Shown here piece after piece: positions 42,124-53,800 of a stretch of DNA of 64,000 nt. The stretch lies in contig NZ_JAADJT010000013.1 of assembly GCF_011090165.1 (NCBI RefSeq), forward strand, positions 124,001 to 188,000. The letters are read 5' to 3'. The DNA comes from Duganella aceris. Lineage in GTDB: Bacteria; Pseudomonadota; Gammaproteobacteria; Burkholderiales; Burkholderiaceae_D. The position numbers and the translations under genes were made by a program. The notes under the pieces are model-generated. The model did no database searches and was not told where the DNA came from. It saw nothing but the letters and a program-made list of their open reading frames with translations. Position 1 is the stretch's first letter. Each line of letters begins with the position of its first letter.

Positions 42124-43013
42124 CCACCGTCCACCGCACGCTGTTCGACGCGATGGCGAGCCGCTGCGAGGTGCGGCTGGCGACGCCGGACGCGCAACGG
42201 GCGGAACGCCTGATGCGGCTGGCCATCGAGGAAGTCCGGCGGATCGAGACCAAGTATTCGCGCTATCGGCCGGACAGCGTGGTTTCGCGCATCAACGCGG
42301 CGGCGGGCAAGGAGCCGGTGGCCTGCGACCGCGAGACCATGTCGCTGATGACCTATGCCGGCGCGCTGTACGGCGCCAGCGACGGCCTGTTCGACATCAC
42401 CTCGGGCGTGTTGCGCGGGGCCTGGGATTTCCGTCATCCCAAGCTGCCGGACGCGGAGGTGCTGGAGCCCCTGCTGGCGCTGGTCGGCTGGCCTGAGGTC
42501 GAATGCGGTGGGGAGGATGTCTTCCTGCGCAAGGCCGGGATGGAGATCGACTTCGGCGGCTTCGGCAAGGAGTATGCGGCGGACCGCGTCGCGGCGATGC
42601 TGGCCGATGCCGGTGTGCGGCACGGCTACGTGAACCTGGGCGGCGACATGCGCTTTCTGGGGCCGCAGCTGGACGGCAAGCCGTGGTACATCGGCATCCA
42701 GGATCCGCGCGATCCGGATGGGCTGGCGGGGGCGGTGCCGATCAGTCAGGGGGCGTTGGCCACCAGCGGGGATTACGAGCGGTTCTTTGAGCTGGATGGG
42801 GAGCGCTATTGCCACATCCTCGATCCGCGCAGCGGCATGCCGGTGCGCTATTGGCGCTCGGTCAGCGTGGTGGCGCCGCTGGCCATCGCCGCCGGCAGTT
42901 GTTCGACCATCACGATGCTGAAGCAGCAGGATGGGTTGGATTTTTTGAACGCGTCGGACATGGGCTATCTGGCCGTGGACGATCAGGGGAAGACGCTGTA
43001 TAGGGATATCTGA
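42117..43013 (+). CDS. apbE: FAD:protein FMN transferase (ApbE family)
   Basis: A 298-residue enzyme that moves FMN from FAD onto Thr or Ser of exported proteins. Motifs include KYSRYRPDSVVSRINAAAG, DGLFDITSGVL, EIDFGGFGKEYAADR, GYVNLGGDMRFLG and HILDPRSGMP. No clear signal peptide is present, unlike many ApbE proteins, so the site of action (cytoplasm or periplasm) is uncertain. It overlaps the DUF3570 gene by 7 bp and ends 1 bp before dsbD, which makes the DUF3570 protein its most likely client. Confidence 0.93.
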   Translation: MVTTVHRTLFDAMASRCEVRLATPDAQRAERLMRLAIEEVRRIETKYSRYRPDSVVSRINAAAGKEPVACDRETMSLMTYAGALYGASDGLFDITSGVLRGAWDFRHPKLPDAEVLEPLLALVGWPEVECGGEDVFLRKAGMEIDFGGFGKEYAADRVAAMLADAGVRHGYVNLGGDMRFLGPQLDGKPWYIGIQDPRDPDGLAGAVPISQGALATSGDYERFFELDGERYCHILDPRSGMPVRYWRSVSVVAPLAIAAGSCSTITMLKQQDGLDFLNASDMGYLAVDDQGKTLYRDI

Positions 43014-43014
43014 C

Positions 43015-44922
43015 ATGGGCATGCAAAAATGGATCAAGGTGCTGGCCGCGCTGGTGGTGGCGATGTTGGCGCTGGTGTATGGCGCCGAGACGCGGGCGGC
43101 GGATTTCCTGGAGCCGGAGCAGGCGTTCAAGTTGACGGCGGAGACGGTGGATGCGCGCACGGTACGGCTGTCGTGGGTGATCGCGCCGGGATATCACTTG
43201 TATCGCGATCGCTTGAGTTTCAATGCGGCGGGCGGGCAGGTGAAGGCGCCTTCGCTGCCTGCGGGGCTGCGCAAGTTCGACGCCAACTTCAACAAGGAAA
43301 TGGAGACGTATCAGGACCGGCTGGAGGTCGAGGTGCCGGTCGCGGCGAGCGCGCCGTTCACGCTGGCCGTCGGCTACCAGGGATGCGCGGATGCGGGGCT
43401 GTGCTATTCGCCGGCGACGCAGAGTTACCGCGTTGATCCCACCGCGCCGGGCACGCTGACGCCGCTCGCCGATGCCGCCGCCGCGCCGCCGGCCGGCGCG
43501 CCTTCGCCCGAGGCCCGTGCTGCCGCGACCGAGTCCGCCGTGTCCGCACCCGCGCCCGCCGCGCCGCCGGCCGCCACGTCTTCGCCCGACGCGCGTGCCG
43601 CCGCGACCGCGTCCGCCGCGCCGGAAGACGACAGCTCGCTGGCGCAGCGCACGCTGCAAAGCGGCAGCGCGTGGCGCATCGGCCTGGCCTTCCTCGCCTT
43701 CGGCCTGCTGCTGTCGTTCACGCCGTGCGTGCTGCCGATGGTGCCGATCCTGTCGTCGATCATCGTCGGCGAAGGCGTGGTCTCGCGCGGACGCGGCTTT
43801 TCGCTCGCGCTGGCGTACTGCCTTGGCATGGCCCTGGTCTACACCTCGCTCGGCGTGGCGGCGGGCCTGGCCGGCGAAGGCCTGGCCGGCGCGCTGCAAA
43901 AGCCCTGGGTACTGCTAAGCTTTGGCGCACTGCTGTTCGCCCTCGCGCTGTCGATGTTCGATGTCTACCAGTTGCAGCTGCCGAGCGCCCTGCAAAGCCG
44001 CTTGAGCAGCACCAGCGGCAATATGGGCGGCGGGCGCTTCGCCGGCGTGTTCGTCATGGGCGCGCTGTCCGCGCTGATCGTCGGACCATGCGTGGCCGGC
44101 CCGCTGGCCGGCGCGCTGCTCTACATCAGCCAGACCCGCAACGTCTGGACCGGCGGCTGGGCCCTGTTCTCGATGGCGGTCGGCATGAGCGTGCCGCTGC
44201 TGCTGACCGGCGTCTCGGCCGGCAGCCTGCTGCCGCGTGCGGGCGCATGGATGAACGGCGTGAAGAAAATCTTTGGCCTTCTGCTGATCGCGGTAGCGAT
44301 CTGGATGGTGTCCCCGGTGTTCCCGGTCACGGTGATGATGGCCATGTGGGGCGTGTTCGCGCTGCTGTGCGCGATGTTCCTGCACGTGTTTGAGCCACTC
44401 AAGCCTGGCGCGGAGCTGCGTGCCTACGCCGGCAAGACGCTCGGCCTGGCCTTCCTGATCGGCGGCCTGTTCGAACTGACCGGCGCCGCCAGCGCCGGCC
44501 GCGACGTGCTGCAACCGCTGGGCCACCTGAGCATCGCGCGCGCCGATGGCGCAACCCCGGCCAACGGCGCCGAGATCCAGTTCAGCCGCATCAAGACCGT
44601 GGCGGAGCTGGATCAGGTGCTGGCCGCCAGCGCCACACCGGTGATGCTGGACTTCTACGCCGACTGGTGCGTGTCATGCAAGGAGATGGAACGCTACACC
44701 TTCTCGCAGCCGGCGGTCGGCGGCAAGCTGAAACAGGTAAAGCTGATCCAGGTCGACGTCACCGCCAACAATGCCGACGACAAAGCGTTGATGAAGCGCT
44801 TCGGCCTGTTCGGCCCGCCGGGCATCATCCTGTTCAGCGGCGGCAAAGAGATCCCCAACAGCCGCGTGATCGGCTTCCTGGCGGCGGAGCCCTTCGTCGC
44901 CCATCTGGAGCGCCATATCTAA
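43015..44922 (+). CDS. dsbD: Thiol:disulfide interchange protein DsbD
   Basis: A 635-residue inner-membrane protein carrying electrons from cytoplasmic thioredoxin to periplasmic thiol proteins. The signal peptide precedes the N-terminal immunoglobulin-like domain with GCADAGLCY cysteines. A 50-residue Ala/Pro spacer (residues about 155-205) contains two copies of a SPEARAAAT-like unit. Eight or so membrane helices follow, with FTPCVLPM and GPCVAGPL cysteines, then a C-terminal thioredoxin domain with WCVSC (Cys552, Cys555). Placement at the end of the operon suggests it reduces the TlpA protein. It overlaps the convergent hydrolase gene by 4 bp. Confidence 0.95.
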   Translation: MGMQKWIKVLAALVVAMLALVYGAETRAADFLEPEQAFKLTAETVDARTVRLSWVIAPGYHLYRDRLSFNAAGGQVKAPSLPAGLRKFDANFNKEMETYQDRLEVEVPVAASAPFTLAVGYQGCADAGLCYSPATQSYRVDPTAPGTLTPLADAAAAPPAGAPSPEARAAATESAVSAPAPAAPPAATSSPDARAAATASAAPEDDSSLAQRTLQSGSAWRIGLAFLAFGLLLSFTPCVLPMVPILSSIIVGEGVVSRGRGFSLALAYCLGMALVYTSLGVAAGLAGEGLAGALQKPWVLLSFGALLFALALSMFDVYQLQLPSALQSRLSSTSGNMGGGRFAGVFVMGALSALIVGPCVAGPLAGALLYISQTRNVWTGGWALFSMAVGMSVPLLLTGVSAGSLLPRAGAWMNGVKKIFGLLLIAVAIWMVSPVFPVTVMMAMWGVFALLCAMFLHVFEPLKPGAELRAYAGKTLGLAFLIGGLFELTGAASAGRDVLQPLGHLSIARADGATPANGAEIQFSRIKTVAELDQVLAASATPVMLDFYADWCVSCKEMERYTFSQPAVGGKLKQVKLIQVDVTANNADDKALMKRFGLFGPPGIILFSGGKEIPNSRVIGFLAAEPFVAHLERHI

Positions 44923-46391
44923 GGGTTCAGATAGACCGGATTCCCCAGCAACAGCAAGCGGCCATCGGCATCGCGCACCTCGGCGCGCAGCCAGTGGCGC
45001 TTGCCGTCACTGATCCAGTCGAAGCCGCGCGTGACGTCGGCGCCATCGACCTTGCGCTCGGCCAGCAAGCCGGCGGCCGCGCCATCCAGCATCAGAGCGA
45101 TGACGGCGCCGTCGGCATGCGCCACCCGCACCTTGAAGCGCACCACGGCGCCCGCCGGCGCGGCCAGCGCATCGCCCATCATCGCATGCGCGCCGCCGCT
45201 GTCGGCCTCCAATTCCAGCACCCGGTCCGGCGAGCCGGCGACATCGACAAACACATGGCCGGCGCGTATCCCCTGCAGGATCGCCGTCTGCGACAACTCC
45301 ACCGCATGCACCACCGTGGTCGGACTGCCGATATGGCCACCATCCTTGCCCATGCCGGCGCGATGGTCGTCGCTGCCGCCGATCGCGGTCATGCGCAGCC
45401 CGCGCCGCAACTGCTTTTCCCAGAACGGCACGCCGGACCAGACGCTGTCCGCATCCGGCCCGTTGACCGCCTCGATCGCCTGCACCAGCGCCATGTCGCC
45501 GTCGTTGTCCCAACCGCAGCCCATGCACAGCTCACCGGACGGCCGCACCGGATGGTTGATCGACACCAGCCCATGCAGCCGCGCCGCGCCGTTCAGCACC
45601 GCGTTCCAGTCGGCCTGGTCGCCCGCGCCGATGCGGAAGTCCAGCGGCGCCAGGCTGCCGAAGAAGTTGGCGTGGCCGGTGAAGGTGGTCAGCTCGCGCG
45701 CCGGCATCAGCAGCAGTTGATCGAAGTACGGTTGTAGCTCACGCATCGCATGCGCGTGCGCCACGCCGTTATGCTCGGTGATGGCGAGGAAGTCCAGCTT
45801 GCGCGCCGCTGCCGCCTGCACCGTCAGGAACAGCGGGCAGGGCACCGAGACGCCGCGATGGCTGTCGCAACTGCCGTCGCTGTGCGCGGTGTGGCTGTGC
45901 AGATCGCCGCGATACCACGCCGCGCCTTTGCGCAGCGGGACGCGCAGCGCCTCCGGCTCGTCCGTCGCGCCCAGGCCGCGCGAGAAGTAGACCTGCGCGG
46001 TGTAGTCGGCGCGGCCTTCCTTGCGCATATTCGGCACGCCCAGCAGCAAGGCCCACTGGCCCGGCTTCGTGGGGATCGGCAGATACGACGGCGTCGCGTC
46101 CACGCCGCTGATGGTGAACAGGCGCTTGTTCCCGCCGCTCCAGCCGAGCAGCGCGCCGTCCGGCCCGAGCATGCCCAGGTCGATGACGCTGCGCTGCTCC
46201 TTGCCGGTGTAGTCGAAGGCGATGGTGATGCGTTCGACGCCCTCGGGCACCGTGAACGGCACGCGGCGGTAGGTCTGGTGGTCGGCGCCGGTCAAGGTGC
46301 CGCGCAATACCAGGTCGGGCGCTTCGGCCGCGCAGCCGCTGCCGGCGCAGGCCAGCAGCAGCGCGCACAGCATGCTTCGTGCGGCGCGCAT
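44919..46391 (-). CDS. CehA/McbA-type PHP-domain metallohydrolase, exported
   Basis: A 490-residue protein with a signal peptide that may be a lipobox type (CAGSGC near residue 19). An N-terminal beta domain (residues about 25-150) precedes a PHP metal site: GDLHSHTAHSDG, AITEHNG, SINHPV and GGSDDH. The CehA/McbA family includes carbamate and phosphoester hydrolases. Its ATG overlaps the TonB-receptor stop (TGATG), so import and hydrolysis of a substrate are probably linked. The substrate is unknown. Confidence 0.85.
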   Translation of the reverse strand: MRAARSMLCALLLACAGSGCAAEAPDLVLRGTLTGADHQTYRRVPFTVPEGVERITIAFDYTGKEQRSVIDLGMLGPDGALLGWSGGNKRLFTISGVDATPSYLPIPTKPGQWALLLGVPNMRKEGRADYTAQVYFSRGLGATDEPEALRVPLRKGAAWYRGDLHSHTAHSDGSCDSHRGVSVPCPLFLTVQAAAARKLDFLAITEHNGVAHAHAMRELQPYFDQLLLMPARELTTFTGHANFFGSLAPLDFRIGAGDQADWNAVLNGAARLHGLVSINHPVRPSGELCMGCGWDNDGDMALVQAIEAVNGPDADSVWSGVPFWEKQLRRGLRMTAIGGSDDHRAGMGKDGGHIGSPTTVVHAVELSQTAILQGIRAGHVFVDVAGSPDRVLELEADSGGAHAMMGDALAAPAGAVVRFKVRVAHADGAVIALMLDGAAAGLLAERKVDGADVTRGFDWISDGKRHWLRAEVRDADGRLLLLGNPVYLNP

Positions 46392-48907
46392 CAGAAGTCG
46401 TACTTGATGGCGGCGCGCACGGTGCGGCCGATGACGGGACGGGCGAGGAAGGTGTTCGCCCCCGCGTCGGCGCTTTGCAGCTCGCCGGCGCGCGGATTGC
46501 CTTCGGTCAGGCCCTGCGAGTTGTTGATGTTGTCGACATAGCCGAACACCGACAGCGCCGGCGAGATCTGGTAGCGCGTCGAAAAGTTCAGCACCGTGTA
46601 CGACGGCAGCCGCACCGAGTTGGCCGAATCGACGAAGCGCGCGCCCTCGTATTCATACGACAGCTGCAGCCGCAGCTTGTCGCCCATCAGGTTGACGCCG
46701 GGCGCCAGGCGGGCGCTGACCTTCGGCACGCGCACCAGCTGGTTGCCGCTGTAGTCGCGCGGCACCGGCAGGTTGTTGACCTTGTCGGTGTAGCGCAGGT
46801 CGCGGTACTCGGGTTTTTGCAGCGTCAGCGTGAAACCGAGGTCGCCCCACGGCGCCGGACGCAGCGTGCCTTCCAGCTCCAGGCCGACGGTGCGGGTGCT
46901 GGCGTAGCCGGTCTGCGGCGTGGAGCTCATGTTATCCAGCGTGAAGATGGTGTTGGTGTAGCTGACGTTGTTGTACTTGGAGTAGAACAGCGTCGGATAC
47001 AGTTCCAGCATGCCGCCGTTGTACTTGTAGCCCACTTCGCCCAGGTCCATGGTCTGGATCACCGGCGTCGCGGTCGGGCTGGTGATGTAGGAGCTCAGGT
47101 TCGGCAGGCGGAAGGCGCGGGTCCAGCGGCCGAAGGCGCCGGCGTTCTTCGCCAGCTGATAGTTGGCGCCCAGCGTCCAGCCGGTTTGATTGAAGGTGTG
47201 GTCGTAGTAGTCGAACACGCCGGTGCCGGTGCGCACCTTGGAGGTGGCGAAGGTGCCGAGGTTGACGAAGGTCGGACGCTCGGTGCGGCCGCTCGTGTTG
47301 ACCTGCTCCCAGCGCACGCCGCCGTCGATGCGCCATTGCGGATCGATCTGCCATTCGTCGGCCAGGTACAGGGCGTTGGTCTTCGAAGTGCCGCTGGCGT
47401 TCTCCCACTCATAGCCGTAGTTGTAGATGCCGTGGTCGGTGATGCTGCCCAGCGCCTGGCCGGCGGCGTTGCTGGCGACGAGATCCAGCAACGGCGCCTG
47501 GCTCTGCGCGCCCAGCAAGGCGCTGGACGAGTAGCGGCTGAAGGACTGGTTGAAGCGGGCGTAGTAATAGCCCAGCGTGACGTCGTGGCTCTGTGTGCCG
47601 ACGCTGAATTTGCGCGCCACGCGGGCGTCGTTGATCGCTTCCTCCAGCGGCATCGTCACGCCGCGCAGGCCGCCGACGATCACCAGCGCGTTCGGATCGA
47701 CGTAGGCATGGCCCGGCGCGTTGGCGTATTGGAGCGACAGCCTGGTCGCGCCGGGTACGTAGCTGAGCAGCGATTGCGATTGCTTGAGGAAGGCGTCGAC
47801 GCTCAGCAGCTGATTGGGGAAGACGCCGTTGCGCTGGGTGTCGGTCTTCGAGTAGCGCAGCGATTCGGTCAGCTTCCAGTCGTTCCACAGGTCTTTTTCC
47901 AGGCCGGCGCTGAACTGTGTGCGGCGCACGTGCGTGCCTTCGCTGTTGTCGAAATCGTAGAGGCGGCCGTCGCCCATTTTCATCTGGACATGTTCGGTCT
48001 GCGGGCCCGCGATGGTGCCGTGGTTGCCGTCGAAGCCGGGAATGACGCGGATCTCGCCGTCGGCGTAGGTGCGCATCGGGATGCCGAGGTACAGCGCGAC
48101 CTTGTCGTCGAGGTGCTTGACGTCGAAGCTCAGGCGGCCGTGGTCGACGTCCTTGGTCAGTTTGAGGCGGATCTGGCCGCCGTCGTTGGCGCGGAAGCCC
48201 GGGTCGCGCGCGCCGTCGTCGATGCGGTAGAAGCCGCCGACGCCGACGCCCCAGCCATCGGCCAGCGGCGTCGCGTACCAGAAGTCGGTGCGGCGCTGGC
48301 CGGTGTTCCCGACCGTGAACTTGACCAGGCCATTCGGCGCATCGCCGATTTCGCGCGAGCGGAAGTTGATCGCGCCGGCCGGCGCATTGGTGTAGAACAC
48401 CGACGACGGCCCGCCGCGCACGACTTCGATGCGGTCGATGGTCTCGTCGAGACGGAAGGCCTGGTCGGCGTTGAGGTAGCCGAGCGACGGGTCGTGCTGG
48501 ACCGGGATGCCGTCCTCCAGCAGCGTGACGGAGCCAAAGCCGTCGACCGGGATGCCGCGCGCGCGGATATTGCCGGACGCCTCGCCGCCGGACGACTCGA
48601 CCCAGAAGCCGGGCACCGATTTCAGCGCCTCGGTGACCGAGGTCGGCGCCTGCATGCGCAGCGCATCCTCGCCGATGGTGCTGATCGAGTAGCTGGCCTT
48701 GGTCTTGGTGCGCTTGCCGGTGCCGCTGCTGCCGGTGACGATGACGACATCGCCCGGCGCGACCGCGTCGGCGGCGCTATCGGTGTTGGCGACTTGCTGC
48801 GCGTGCAGCGGCGATGCGAGTGGCAGCGTGACGGCGGTGAACAGTGCGGCGGCTGCGCCGCCCTGGAATGCAGCGCGTACCGCGCGGGCGATGATGGTAT
48901 GGCTCAC
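46391..48907 (-). CDS. TonB-dependent outer-membrane receptor
   Basis: An 838-residue receptor. The signal peptide ends near PLHAQ (about residue 37). A plug domain with SISTIGEDALRM, ALKSVPGFWVESSGGEASGN and RIEVVRGGPSSVFYTNAPAG follows, then a 22-strand barrel with a C-terminal Phe (IKYDF). The ligand may be a siderophore or a small organic molecule; the coupled CehA-like hydrolase favours an ester- or phosphate-bearing ligand. No Fur-box-like palindrome is clear upstream. It is the first gene of a two-gene operon. Confidence 0.93.
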   Translation of the reverse strand: MSHTIIARAVRAAFQGGAAAALFTAVTLPLASPLHAQQVANTDSAADAVAPGDVVIVTGSSGTGKRTKTKASYSISTIGEDALRMQAPTSVTEALKSVPGFWVESSGGEASGNIRARGIPVDGFGSVTLLEDGIPVQHDPSLGYLNADQAFRLDETIDRIEVVRGGPSSVFYTNAPAGAINFRSREIGDAPNGLVKFTVGNTGQRRTDFWYATPLADGWGVGVGGFYRIDDGARDPGFRANDGGQIRLKLTKDVDHGRLSFDVKHLDDKVALYLGIPMRTYADGEIRVIPGFDGNHGTIAGPQTEHVQMKMGDGRLYDFDNSEGTHVRRTQFSAGLEKDLWNDWKLTESLRYSKTDTQRNGVFPNQLLSVDAFLKQSQSLLSYVPGATRLSLQYANAPGHAYVDPNALVIVGGLRGVTMPLEEAINDARVARKFSVGTQSHDVTLGYYYARFNQSFSRYSSSALLGAQSQAPLLDLVASNAAGQALGSITDHGIYNYGYEWENASGTSKTNALYLADEWQIDPQWRIDGGVRWEQVNTSGRTERPTFVNLGTFATSKVRTGTGVFDYYDHTFNQTGWTLGANYQLAKNAGAFGRWTRAFRLPNLSSYITSPTATPVIQTMDLGEVGYKYNGGMLELYPTLFYSKYNNVSYTNTIFTLDNMSSTPQTGYASTRTVGLELEGTLRPAPWGDLGFTLTLQKPEYRDLRYTDKVNNLPVPRDYSGNQLVRVPKVSARLAPGVNLMGDKLRLQLSYEYEGARFVDSANSVRLPSYTVLNFSTRYQISPALSVFGYVDNINNSQGLTEGNPRAGELQSADAGANTFLARPVIGRTVRAAIKYDF

Positions 48908-49025
48908 GATTTCCCCTGGATGTATGGCGCCGGTTGTTGGCTGCCCGGTACTCTAGGGAAGATTTGTGTAAGCTCAATGACACACGCATGAAAAAAACGT
49001 GTGCGCCCATAACCTCAGTTCATGG

Positions 49026-49547
49026 TTACACCAGCGGCAGCGCCGTGGTGTCCTTGATGCGTTGCAGGGCGAACGAGGATTTCACGTCCAGCACCGCCGG
49101 GTGGCGCAGCAGCGTCGCCATCATGAAGCGCGAGAAGTGGTCCATGTCTTCGACGTGCACCCGCAGCAGGTAGTCCATTTCGCCGGTCATCGCGTAGCAG
49201 GCCACCACTTCCGGCCACTGCTCCACCGACACCGCGAAGTCGGCGCGCGGCGACACCGGCGCGTTCTGCGCGCCCAAGGCGCGGGCGTTGCTGTGCGCCG
49301 CCGCTTCGCTGTGCTTCTCCAGCCGCACGTTCACATACGCCAGCAGCCCCAGTCCGATCTTGTCCGGGTCCAGCAGCGCCACGTATTGGCGGATCACGCC
49401 GGCCTCCTCCAGCCGCTTGATGCGGCGCAGGCAGGGCGATGGCGACAAGGCCACCAGCTCGGCGACATCCTGGTTGGACAGGCGGCCGTCGGCCTGCAAA
49501 ATGGACAGAATCTTACGGTCGGTTTTATCTAGCGCAATTTTGGTCAT
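49026..49547 (-). CDS. Lrp/AsnC-family transcriptional regulator
   Basis: A 173-residue regulator with an N-terminal winged helix-turn-helix (LDKTDRKILSILQADGRLSNQDVAELV, split by family spacing) and a C-terminal RAM domain with EVVACYAMTGEMDYLLRV. The start at 49547 has GAGG 7 nt upstream. It is divergent from hppD, and two inverted repeats lie between them. A role in controlling aromatic amino acid breakdown, with an amino acid or its keto acid as effector, is inferred from position. Confidence 0.92.
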   Translation of the reverse strand: MTKIALDKTDRKILSILQADGRLSNQDVAELVALSPSPCLRRIKRLEEAGVIRQYVALLDPDKIGLGLLAYVNVRLEKHSEAAAHSNARALGAQNAPVSPRADFAVSVEQWPEVVACYAMTGEMDYLLRVHVEDMDHFSRFMMATLLRHPAVLDVKSSFALQRIKDTTALPLV

Positions 49548-49573
49548 AAATACCTCAATAATTCGGAGTTCAG

Positions 49574-49620
49574 GCAATATTATTGCGCAAAACGCTGAGG
49601 CATGGGAATTGTTTGCAATT
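49574..49620. promoter_or_regulatory. Two inverted repeats between the Lrp gene and hppD, candidate operators
   Basis: GCAATA-T-TATTGC (49574-49586) is a perfect 13-bp palindrome, and AATTG-TTTG-CAATT (49607-49620) is a second one, centred 33 bp away, or about three helical turns. AT-rich palindromes of this size suit Lrp-type dimers that wrap DNA. A TATACT at 49641-49646 downstream could be the hppD -10. Confidence 0.4.
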
Positions 49621-49672
49621 AAATGCCCCCCCGGCGGGACTATACTGTGCGCTATTCTTAGAGGAGACCCGC

Positions 49673-50791
<1,119 letters not shown>

Positions 50792-50873
50792 AGCCTATAG
50801 TTAAAAAAACCGCAGGTAGCGCCGCATAGAACGGCGCACCGCACGCAATATCTCAGAGAATATTGGAGACACA

Positions 50874-53800
50874 ATGAACGCACCTCAAAAGGGTTTGCAG
50901 CTGGACCCCGGCACGCACTCGGACGACATCTCGCTGGACGACAAGTGGACGCTGGAACGCGGCCGCGCCTTCATGACCGGCACCCAGGCGCTGATCCGCC
51001 TGCCGATGATGCAACGCGAACGCGACCTCAAGGCGGGCCTGAACACCGCCGGCTACATCACCGGCTATCGCGGCTCGCCGGTCACCAGCGTCGACATGAC
51101 GGCGATGAAGGCCAAGAAGTACCTCGACGCGCACCACGTCAAGTTCCATCCGGGGATGAACGAAGACCTCGCCGCCACGGCGGTCTGGGGCACGCAGCAA
51201 ACCAATCTGTTCAAGGACGCCAAGTACGACGGCGTGTTCTCCATGTGGTACGGCAAAGGCCCCGGCGTCGACCGCTGCGGCGACGTGTTCAAGCACGCCA
51301 ACAACGCCGGCTCCGCGCAGCACGGCGGCGTGCTGGTATTGGCCGGCGACGACCATGCCGCCAAGTCCTCGTCCACCGCGCACCAGTCGGACCACATCCT
51401 CAACGCCTGCGGCATTCCGGTGCTGTATCCATCGTCGGTGCAGGAGTACATCGACTACGGCCTGCACGCCTGGGCCATGAGCCGCTACACCGGCCTATGG
51501 GTGTCGATGAAGTGCGTCACCGACATCATCGAATCCGGCGCCGTGGTCGATTTCGACCCGGACCGGGTGCAGATCAAGCTGCCGACCGACTTCGAGCTGC
51601 CGGCCGGGGGCCTGAATATCCGTTGGCCGGACACCGTGCTGGATATGGAAGTGCGGATGAACAGCTACAAGTGGTACGCCGCGCTGGCCTATTGCCGCGC
51701 GAATAAGCTGAACAAGATCATCTGGGATTCGCCGAAGCCGAAGATCGGCATCATCACCGCCGGCAAATCGTATCTCGACACGCGCCAGGCGCTGGCCGAC
51801 CTGGGCATCGACGAGCAGGCCGCCGCCGACATCGGCATCCGCCTGTACAAGATCGGCATGACATGGCCGCTAGAGGCGGACGGCGTGCACGAATTCGCCA
51901 AGGGCCTGGACGAGATCCTGGTGGTCGAAGAAAAGCGCCAGATCCTCGAATACGCGCTGAAGGAAGAGCTGTACAACCTGCCGGACGGCGAACGTCCGCG
52001 CGTGGTCGGCAAGTTCGACGACACCGGCGAATGGAGCAACAAGGGCAAGACCGGCCACGGCGACTGGCTGCTGCCGGCCACCTATGAACTGAATCCGGCG
52101 CAGATCGCGCGCGCCATCGCCTCGCGCATCGCGCACTACTGCGCCGGCCATCCGGTGGCCAAGCGGGTGCAGGAGCGCGTCGCCTTCCTCGAAGCGAAAG
52201 AGCTGGCGCTGAAGACGCTGCCGACCAAGTCGAATCCGGACACCGACCGCACGCCGTACTTCTGCTCCGGCTGCCCGCACAATTCGTCGACCAAGGTGCC
52301 GGAAGGTTCGCGCGCGCTGGCCGGTATCGGCTGCCATTACATGGTGCTGTGGATGGACCGCGAGACCTCGACCTTCACCCACATGGGCGCGGAGGGCGTG
52401 ACCTGGGTCGGCCAGGCGCCGTTCACCAACGAGAAGCACGTCTTCACCAACCTGGGCGACGGCACTTACTTCCACTCCGGGATCCTGGCGATCCGCGCGG
52501 CGGTGGCGGCCAAGGTCAACATCACCTACAAGATCCTGTTCAACGACGCGGTGGCGATGACCGGCGGCCAGGCCTTCGACGGCCCGCTCGATCCGGGCAT
52601 GATCTCGCGCCAGATCGCGGCCGAAGGCGTGACGCCGATTATCGTCGTCACCGACGAGCCGGAAAAATACCCGTCCGATTACAAATGGGCGGAAGGCGTC
52701 ACCGTGCGCCATCGCAGCGAATTGATGGACGTGCAGCGCGAACTGCGCGACAAGCCGGGCGTGTCGGCGATGATCTACGACCAGACCTGCGCCTCCGAGA
52801 AGCGCCGCCGCCGGAAACGCAACGAGTACCCTGATCCGGCCAAGCGCGCGGTGATCAACGAAGCCGTGTGCGAAGGCTGCGGCGACTGCTCGGTGCAGTC
52901 CAACTGCCTGTCGGTGGAGCCGCTGGAGACGGACCTGGGCCGCAAGCGCCAGATCAACCAGTCGTCCTGCAACAAGGACTTCTCGTGCACCACCGGTTTC
53001 TGCCCGAGCTTCGTGACGGTGGAAGGCGGCGCGCTGAAGAAGCCGAAGAAGGCCGCGGTGGGTGAGGGCCCAACCGTGGCGCTGCCGATGCCGACGCTGC
53101 CGGCGACCGACACGCCGTACGGCATCCTGATCACCGGCATCGGCGGCACCGGCGTGGTCACCGTCGGGCAGATCCTGGCCGTGGCGGCGCACGTCGAAGG
53201 CAAGGGCGCCATCGTGCTTGACATGAGCGGACTGGCGCAGAAGGGCGGCCCGGTGATGTCGCACGTGCGGTTGGCCGACAACCAGGCCGATTTGCACTCG
53301 ACCCGGGTCGGCACCGGCAGCGCCGACCTGGTGATCGGCTGCGACCTGATCGTCACCGCCTCGCGCGACGCCTTGTCGCGCATGGGCGAGCACCGCACGC
53401 ACGCGATGATCAACTCGACCGGCTCGTCGACCGCCGCCTTCGTCAAGAATCCGGACTGGCAGTTCCCGGATGCCGGTTCGCGCGGCGAGATCGTGCGCGC
53501 CTGCGGCAACGACAACGTCGACTTCGTCGACGCCGGCCAGATCGCCACCGCGCTGATGGGCGACTCGATCGCCACCAATATGTTCATGCTGGGCTACGCC
53601 TTCCAGAAGGGCCATGTGCCGCTGTCGGAAGCGTCGATCATCAAGGCGATCGAACTGAACGCGATTTCGGTGGGTTTCAACAAATCGGCCTTCAACTGGG
53701 GCCGCACCGCCGCGCACGACCTGGCGTCGGTGACCAAGCTGACCACGCCGGCCAAGGTGATCGAGTTCAAGCGCACGCAGACGCTGGACGACATCGTCGC

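Noticed and set aside
46379..48991. An 870-codon open frame on the plus strand opposite the TonB receptor
   Set aside because: The same type of shadow; the Arg/Val/Ala-rich translation lacks motifs, and the minus-strand receptor is complete.
48960..49025. CACACG/CGTGTG inverted repeat after the Lrp gene as an intrinsic terminator
   Set aside because: The T-run lies inside the loop and not after the stem, so it does not have terminator form.
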